This document shows positions 59,106 through 64,000 of a stretch of 64,000 nucleotides of DNA, in pieces; within the stretch, counting starts at the first letter, position 1; the number at the start of each line of letters is the position of its first letter. The DNA comes from Prosthecodimorpha staleyi (lineage in GTDB: Bacteria; Pseudomonadota; Alphaproteobacteria; Rhizobiales; Ancalomicrobiaceae): assembly GCF_018729455.1 (NCBI RefSeq), contig NZ_JAHHZF010000001.1, forward strand, positions 124,001 to 188,000. Direction: 5' to 3'. The notes below the pieces were generated by a model. It saw only the letters and a list, made by a program, of their open reading frames with translations. It was not told where the DNA came from and did no database searches. The position numbers and the translations under genes are program-made.

Positions 59106-60122
59106 TCACTTCAGGAGGCCGGCTTCCTTGTAGAACTTCTCGGCGCCGGGATGCAGGGGCACGCCGAGGCCGTCGAGGGCGGTTTCCTTGCGGATCGCCT
59201 TGCCCTTGGCGTGGCCGGCATCCATCAGCTTGCGCGAATTGTCGTTCCAGAGCGCCTTGGTGACGCCGTAGACGAGGTCATCGGCGATCTTGGTCGAGGT
59301 GACCCACTGGGCGTTGACCGAGATGGTCTCGATCGCGCCGACATCCTTGTAGGTCCCGGCCGGGACGCTGTCCTTGGCGAAGAACTTGTAGTCGGCCAGG
59401 ATCTTGGTCGATTCCGGCCCGGTGATCGGCACCAGTTCGACGCCGGCCGAGGTGGCCAGTTCCGAGATCGCGCCGGCCGGATAGCCGCCGACGAAGAAGA
59501 AGGCATCGAGCGCACCGTCGCGCAGCCGGTCGCCGGCCGCGTTCGGCTTCAGATATTCCGGCTTGATGTCCTTCTCGGAGATGCCGTAGGCGCCGAGCAC
59601 GATGCGGGCGTCGATCAGCGTGCCCGAACCCGGCTCGTCGAGCGAGACGCGCTTGCCCTTCAGATCCGCCGGCGACTTGATGCCGGCGCCCTTGCGGGCG
59701 ACCAGATGGATGGTCTCGGGATAGAGATTGGCGATCGAGCGAAGGCCCTCGACCTTGCCCTTACCCTCGTAGACGCCGGTGCCGGTATAGGCCCAATAGG
59801 CCACGTCGGACTGGGTGAAACCGGATTCCATCGCGCCCGATGCGATCGCGTTGATGTTGGCGACCGAGCCGTTCGAGGCGACCGCCGTGGCGATCAGGCC
59901 GGGCACGCCGCAGGAGCCGCCCTGGTCGCAAGGCCGGCTGCCGGGCGGGTTCGAAATCGCATTGGCGAGCAGGCCGCCGATCGGGAAATAGGTACCGGCG
60001 GTGCCGCCGGTGCCGATCCGGAAGAAGCTCATCTGCTGGGCGGCCGCCACGCCCGCCCCCGCCACCACGGCAACCGCCAGACCGGCCGCCACGATCCGCT
60101 TCAACGCCTTCGTCACAGTCAT
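59106..60122 (-). CDS. TAXI-family TRAP transporter substrate-binding protein
   Basis: 338 residues. A signal peptide (MTVTKALKRIVAAGLAVAVV, then AGAGVAAAQ) is followed by FFRIGTGGTAGTYFPIGGLL, which is the TAXI signature region. Later blocks include ADLKGKRVSLDEPGSGTLID and DAFFFVGGYPAGAISELA. It binds the substrate in the periplasm for the TRAP permease downstream, from which it is separated by the REP-rich interval. The TAXI plus fused-permease pair often imports glutamate or other organic acids; the substrate here is unknown. The frame is open to 60239. Confidence 0.95.
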   Translation of the reverse strand: MTVTKALKRIVAAGLAVAVVAGAGVAAAQQMSFFRIGTGGTAGTYFPIGGLLANAISNPPGSRPCDQGGSCGVPGLIATAVASNGSVANINAIASGAMESGFTQSDVAYWAYTGTGVYEGKGKVEGLRSIANLYPETIHLVARKGAGIKSPADLKGKRVSLDEPGSGTLIDARIVLGAYGISEKDIKPEYLKPNAAGDRLRDGALDAFFFVGGYPAGAISELATSAGVELVPITGPESTKILADYKFFAKDSVPAGTYKDVGAIETISVNAQWVTSTKIADDLVYGVTKALWNDNSRKLMDAGHAKGKAIRKETALDGLGVPLHPGAEKFYKEAGLLK

Positions 60123-60357
60123 GATGTCGCTCCCGGGCGGGCCCCTCGCCCGCCGCCCCTGATGATGACGGCAGGCTATCAGGTCGACGGTATCGGGCAA
60201 CCCAAATTGAAACCACGAGCTGACTTCGGAATCCTGCACGACAATGGATCCCCTCCCAGATAGCGATCACGAGGCGGCACTATCTTGACAATGCCTATCG
60301 ACGAAATACACTCATAGAGAGAGTAAAAAATGTTTCAGCTTTCCGGGTGGCGTCACT

Positions 60358-60879
60358 ATGACAAAGACGTTTAAGCTTATTGCTGTGTCATTAGCCTGCC
60401 TTTTCCTGCAATCTTGCTATCAGATCAAAGAACCAATTTTTGATAAGGGACAAAGATCAACAATATCCGGCGATATTTTGTGTTCAAATCTAATGTCCGG
60501 GAAGGCATTTAAAGATACACTGAAGGAAATTTCGACCGGCTGGATCAGCGTAGACTATCGTTATAAATCTGGCGATGGAACCGTTCTTACTTTTTCAAGC
60601 GGACCCGAGGATGTTAACATCGTTCAAATGACGCAAATAGATGGAAGCATCAGTATATTTTTTTCAGATTCAAAAGATGACATGTTGACAATTTACGCTC
60701 CTGACATTGTTGGCAAAATGAACAGACTTGAGGAATTTCGTATTCGAAGCAATGTGGCAATCACCCGAGGCACCGGTGGAAGCGCTTTGATCTCGGGTGA
60801 GAGGCCGAATATTCTTAAGTATTTATCTATGCATAGAAGGGACCTGCTTACGCCTGTGGTTCTTTGCCGACGTGCATAG
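60358..60879 (+). CDS. AT-rich predicted lipoprotein
   Basis: 173 residues with a type II signal peptide: MTKTFKLIAVSLACLFLQSC, lipobox LQSC, so the mature protein begins at Cys20 and is lipid-anchored. The mature part is strand-rich (WISVDYRYKSGDGTVLTFSS, ISIFFSDSKDDMLTIYAPDI). No family is recognised. Its low GC content contrasts with both neighbours and resembles the 54470-56360 block, suggesting acquisition. It is convergent with the ABC ATPase gene. The 60123-60357 interval is its AT-rich promoter region. Confidence 0.75.
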   Translation: MTKTFKLIAVSLACLFLQSCYQIKEPIFDKGQRSTISGDILCSNLMSGKAFKDTLKEISTGWISVDYRYKSGDGTVLTFSSGPEDVNIVQMTQIDGSISIFFSDSKDDMLTIYAPDIVGKMNRLEEFRIRSNVAITRGTGGSALISGERPNILKYLSMHRRDLLTPVVLCRRA

Positions 60880-60894
60880 CACAGGTGGAGGCCC

Positions 60895-61710
60895 CTACCC
60901 CTTCACCTCCCTCCGGAACACGTCGAGCGCATGCGCCTTGGCGGCGACGAAGCGCGGATCGGACATCGAGTCCGGCGTGCGCGGGCGCGGCATGTCGAAG
61001 CTCATATATTCGGCGATGCGCGTCGGGCGACGGGTCAGGAGCAGCACCTTGTCGGCGAGGTAGACTGCATCCTCCAGGTCGTGCGACACGATCACCATGG
61101 TGACGCCCGACTTCAGGTAGATTTCCTGCAGCTTTTCGCGGATGAACAGCGTCATCTCATAGTCGAGCGCCGAGAAGGGCTCGTCCAGGAACAGCACCTC
61201 GGGGCGCGGCGCCAGTGCGCGCATGATGCAGACGGTCTGCTGCTGGCCGCCGGACAGTTCATAGGGGTAGCGGTTCAGGTCGAACTGGATCTCGAAGGAG
61301 GCGATCAATTCTTCGACGCGGGCCTTGACGGCAGGTTCCGGCATGCCGGCCCGGCGCAGCGGATAGGCGATGTTGTCGATCGACTTCAGCCAGGGAAACA
61401 GTGCCTCGCGGTACTGCTGGAAGACGTAGCCGATCACGGTCTGCTTCAGGCTCTTCCCGTCGAACAGGATCGAGCCGGAATCGACCGGGATCAGGCCCGC
61501 GATCATGTTCATCAGCGTGGACTTGCCGCAGCCGTTCGGCCCGAAGATCGAGACGATCCGGCCTTCCGGCAGGTCGAGGTCGAAGTCGCGGTAGAGCGGC
61601 TGGCCCTTGAAGGCCTTGTTGAGGCCGCGCACCGTGATGTGCGTGCGCTCGCGCCGGAGCGCCATGGGCAGGTCCGCCGCGGCGGCGAGGTCCGGTCCGG
61701 CCATGTTCAT
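60895..61710 (-). CDS. ABC transporter ATP-binding protein (NitT/TauT family)
   Basis: 271 residues. Walker A GPNGCGKSTLM, Q-loop FQQYREALFPW, signature LSGGQQQ, Walker B VLFLDEP and switch His in VIVSHDLEDAVYLADKV are complete. The closest families are SsuB, TauB and NrtD ATPases. The N-terminal 25 residues are an extra tail. Its start overlaps the permease stop by four bases (ATGA), so it is the third gene of a binding protein-permease-ATPase operon. Confidence 0.95.
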   Translation of the reverse strand: MNMAGPDLAAAADLPMALRRERTHITVRGLNKAFKGQPLYRDFDLDLPEGRIVSIFGPNGCGKSTLMNMIAGLIPVDSGSILFDGKSLKQTVIGYVFQQYREALFPWLKSIDNIAYPLRRAGMPEPAVKARVEELIASFEIQFDLNRYPYELSGGQQQTVCIMRALAPRPEVLFLDEPFSALDYEMTLFIREKLQEIYLKSGVTMVIVSHDLEDAVYLADKVLLLTRRPTRIAEYMSFDMPRPRTPDSMSDPRFVAAKAHALDVFRREVKG

Positions 61711-62468
61711 TTGCCGCTCCAGTGAATGAAGCGCTTCTCGAGGAGGAGGAACGCCAGGTTGAGGAGATAGCCGAGCGCCCCGGTGATCAGGATCGAGGCA
61801 TACATGTCCTTGACGTTCAGCACCTGCTGGGCGTCGATGATGCGGTGGCCGAGCCCGGTTTCCGAGCCGATGAACATCTCCGCCACGATGACGATGACGA
61901 GTGCGATCGAGACCCCGGTGCGCAGGCCGACGAAGGTCTGCGACAGGCTTTCCCAGATCAGCACGTCCTTGAAGATCTGCCAGGAATTCGAGCCCATCAC
62001 GCGCGCCGCCAGGATGCGGGTCTTGCGCGCGTTCATCACCCCGTAGGCGCTGTTGAACAGGATCACCAGGAAGGCCGCGAAGGAGGCGATGGCGATCTTG
62101 TTCGCATCGGTGATGCCGAAGATCAGCAGGAACAGTGGGATCAGCGCGCTCGACGGGGTCGAGCGGAAGAAGTCGATCAGGAACTCGACGCTGCGATAGG
62201 CGGATTCCGACGCCCCCAGGGCCACGCCGATCGGCACTCCGATCGCGGCTGCGATGACGAAGGCGGTGCCGGTGCGCAGGAAGGTCGACGCGACGTCGAC
62301 CTGCATGCCGCCCTTGCCGAAGGACGTGAACAGATGGGCGACCGTCTCGAAGGGCGACGGGAACAGCACCTTGTTGACCAGGCCGTAGGCGACGGCCACG
62401 TACCAGACCGCGAAGAACAGGATAGGCCCGATGATGGGCAGGAGACGGCGTGCGTCGAAGGTCTCCAT
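61707..62468 (-). CDS. ABC transporter permease (NitT/TauT family)
   Basis: 253 residues, about six membrane spans. The EAA-type loop is present around ARVMGSNSWQIFKDVLIWES, and FFRSTPSSALIPLFLLIFGI is typical of SsuC/TauC permeases. The ATG at 62468 (METFDARRLLPIIGPILFFA) is the family start; the frame is open to 62567. Four bases separate it from the binding-protein stop. Confidence 0.95.
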   Translation of the reverse strand: METFDARRLLPIIGPILFFAVWYVAVAYGLVNKVLFPSPFETVAHLFTSFGKGGMQVDVASTFLRTGTAFVIAAAIGVPIGVALGASESAYRSVEFLIDFFRSTPSSALIPLFLLIFGITDANKIAIASFAAFLVILFNSAYGVMNARKTRILAARVMGSNSWQIFKDVLIWESLSQTFVGLRTGVSIALVIVIVAEMFIGSETGLGHRIIDAQQVLNVKDMYASILITGALGYLLNLAFLLLEKRFIHWSGK

Positions 62469-62472
62469 CGCG

Positions 62473-63474
62473 TCAGGCCTTGTACAGCATGGCGCCGACA
62501 TCGAGCTTCTTCGTGAAGATGCCGCGATCGGTGAAGACGTCGAAGAACTTCTGGAAGAAGGCCACATCGGACGGCGTGAACTCGTGCGCCAGCGTGAAGC
62601 CGGGCAGCGGCACTTCCGCCGCGAGATCCTCCTCGATGCCGGTATAGCCCTTCAGGTACTTGCGCACCTCGTCGGGCCGCTTGCGCACCATCTCGACCGC
62701 TTCGCCATAGGCGGCGATGTAGCGCTTGGCGAGATCCGGCTGGGCGGCCAGGAAGGTCGTCGCCACGGAGGCGGAGCCGCCGAACCAGGGCGCCTTCTCG
62801 TCGTCGAGCACATAGGTCGAGATGACGCCGGTCTCCAGGACGCGCGCGGCCTTCTTCAGCCGGCCGACGGTGCCGGTCGGTTCCAGCGTGTAGACGGCGT
62901 CGACCTGGCCGGCGGCCAGCGCCGGCACATGCTGGCCGATCGGCAGTTCGACCGGCTTCGGATCCTTGATGCCGTTCTTCTCCAGGATGACCTTGGCAAG
63001 CGTCACGTTCTGGATGCCGGGGCCGCAGGCGACCTTCTTGCCGGCGAGTTCGGCGATCGACTTGATCGGACTGTCGAAACCGACCAGCATCTCATCGAGC
63101 ACATATTGCTTGTTGCTCGGATTGGAGCAGATGATCCGGACGAGGTTCGGCGAGGTGATTTCGCCGAGGCCGATCGCCGCCGAGGCGGTGCCGTTGGCCG
63201 AACCCTCAAGCCGGCCCGCGATCAGGGCCTCGACGACCTGCGCGGCGCTGGCGAACTTGACCGCCTCCACATCCAGCCCGGCCTTCTTGAAGATGCCCGC
63301 CTCGACGCCGGCATAGAGCGGCAGGCCGCCGGCGATCGGCCAGAAGCCGATCCGGATCTTCGACGACTGGGCGCGGACGATGGCGGGCGCACCGATCGTC
63401 GCGGCGGCGGCGAGACCGGCTCCGAGACCCAGGACATGGCGGCGGGAGGGAACGGCAATCAGGTCGGTCGGCAT
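62473..63474 (-). CDS. ABC transporter substrate-binding protein (NitT/TauT, SsuA-like)
   Basis: 333 residues. A twin-arginine-type signal (SRRHVLGLGAGLAAAATIGA, then PAIVRAQ) directs export. The mature start KIRIGFWPIAGGLPLYAGVE, AGIFKKAGLDVEAVKFASAA and the NMT1/SsuA-like fold follow. Substrates of this group include taurine, sulfonates, nitrate, pyrimidine precursors and aromatic acids; nothing here decides. It is the first gene of the three-gene operon. The 63475-63761 interval holds its promoter, with no consensus I can fix. Confidence 0.93.
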   Translation of the reverse strand: MPTDLIAVPSRRHVLGLGAGLAAAATIGAPAIVRAQSSKIRIGFWPIAGGLPLYAGVEAGIFKKAGLDVEAVKFASAAQVVEALIAGRLEGSANGTASAAIGLGEITSPNLVRIICSNPSNKQYVLDEMLVGFDSPIKSIAELAGKKVACGPGIQNVTLAKVILEKNGIKDPKPVELPIGQHVPALAAGQVDAVYTLEPTGTVGRLKKAARVLETGVISTYVLDDEKAPWFGGSASVATTFLAAQPDLAKRYIAAYGEAVEMVRKRPDEVRKYLKGYTGIEEDLAAEVPLPGFTLAHEFTPSDVAFFQKFFDVFTDRGIFTKKLDVGAMLYKA

Positions 63475-63761
63475 GGATGGGTCTCCGGTCGCGGCAGGTC
63501 CGCCGCCTCGCAGACCTGTTTTGCAACCGGCGTGCCAGCCCTACGCCAACCGCACGCCGCTCATTTAAGACATGAGCTTTTTCCGACAAACGGCTGCCGT
63601 GGATAATCTATCGCATCCCGCGCATAGGTTCCGGGCCTTGACGCGATCCGAACCGCCGAAATGTCATGCATACAATTATCGGGCAATCGCCCAATCTTGC
63701 GCCGCTGCCAGTCCTCTGCCCCCGGACGACGCGGCGCCGCCCGGAGGCGCGAGAGGCAGGA

Positions 63762-64000
63762 TCAGGCAGCCGCTTCCAACACGGCGACGAAGAAACCGTC
63801 GGTGCCGGCCGAGGCCGGGCTCAGCCGCAGGACCGGGGCGACACGCTCGTTGCGGCGCACGAAGCGGGCAAGTGCGGCCGCGGTCGCCGGGTCCGTCTTG
63901 GCGAGGCCGGCGAGCGGCTCGATCAGCGTGAAGTCGGGGTGACGGATCAGGAAGTCCGCGATCCGGTCCTCGTTCTCGTCGGCCAGTACCGAGCAGGTGA
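63762..64000 (-). CDS. rsmB: 16S rRNA (cytosine-C5) methyltransferase, C-terminal part (partial)
   Basis: The last 79 codons of a gene cut by the right window edge. The frame reads CSVLADENEDRIADFLIRHP, then DFTLIEPLAGLAKTDPATAA and ends GTDGFFVAVLEAAA. These are the C-terminal landmarks of RsmB/Sun-family RNA m5C methyltransferases: the second catalytic-site cysteine followed by ENE, and the GTDGFFxA motif. The family call is firm; RsmB rather than another Sun-family member is likely but not certain from this fragment. Confidence 0.85.
   Translation of the reverse strand, partial: TCSVLADENEDRIADFLIRHPDFTLIEPLAGLAKTDPATAAALARFVRRNERVAPVLRLSPASAGTDGFFVAVLEAAA

Overview
The window is high-GC DNA (roughly two thirds G+C in the core genes) from an alphaproteobacterium, most likely a member of the Hyphomicrobiales (Rhizobiales). 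This rests on the nnr / glnB / glnA neighbourhood, a GTTC-N7-GTTC LexA box typical of alphaproteobacteria, many TRAP, TAXI and NitT/TauT-type transport genes, and paired GGGGGAGAAGGTGCCCGAAG-type palindromic repeats. No species is claimed.

Layout. 1-2193 is a TIR plus leucine-rich-repeat protein cut by the left edge. 2670-27175 is mostly core genome: AraC regulator, flavin monooxygenase, cupin, anmK, tyrS, a DUF4279-like gene, LuxR regulator, secreted amidase, WYL regulator, molybdopterin oxidoreductase, nnr, dienelactone hydrolase-like enzyme, glnB and glnA with a sigma-54 promoter, PNPOx-like protein, aldo/keto reductase, DUF924 protein and dnaE. Upstream of dnaE lies a 32-residue membrane microprotein whose promoter carries a perfect LexA box between -35 and -10. 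A tRNA-Glu(TTC) follows. It begins a small decayed islet (27884-29748) with a BRO-N antirepressor remnant, a frameshifted NADAR-type (DarT1-antitoxin-like) gene and a degenerate tRNA-Glu copy.

30352-49676 is an integrated island of about 19.3 kb in the 3' end of guaA. Both ends carry the 15-bp repeat TCACTCCCACTCGAT, and a P4-type tyrosine integrase lies beside guaA. Most of its cargo is one tight minus-strand operon: excisionase-like HTH, SNF2 helicase, AIPR protein, type III-like Mod methyltransferase, Res helicase/nuclease and Mrr endonuclease. A Fic protein and an XRE regulator follow. The XRE gene has been split cleanly by an IS66 element (8-bp duplication AGTACACC), and that element is itself interrupted by an IS630 element. 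An IS3 remnant fused to the 3' end of trbI, next to a DUF2274 gene, shows that the island descends from a conjugative element.

49662-64000 returns to the core genome: guaA, a YiaAB / PspA-like pair with a palindromic operator, a nitroreductase with a divergent LysR regulator, an AT-rich islet (54470-56360) with a truncated periplasmic-binding protein and a membrane protein, a TRAP/TAXI transporter, an AT-rich lipoprotein gene, a NitT/TauT-type ABC transporter and the 3' part of rsmB. The likely undescribed system is the six-gene helicase / AIPR / restriction operon. The SOS-controlled microprotein and the TIR-LRR protein are the next most interesting.
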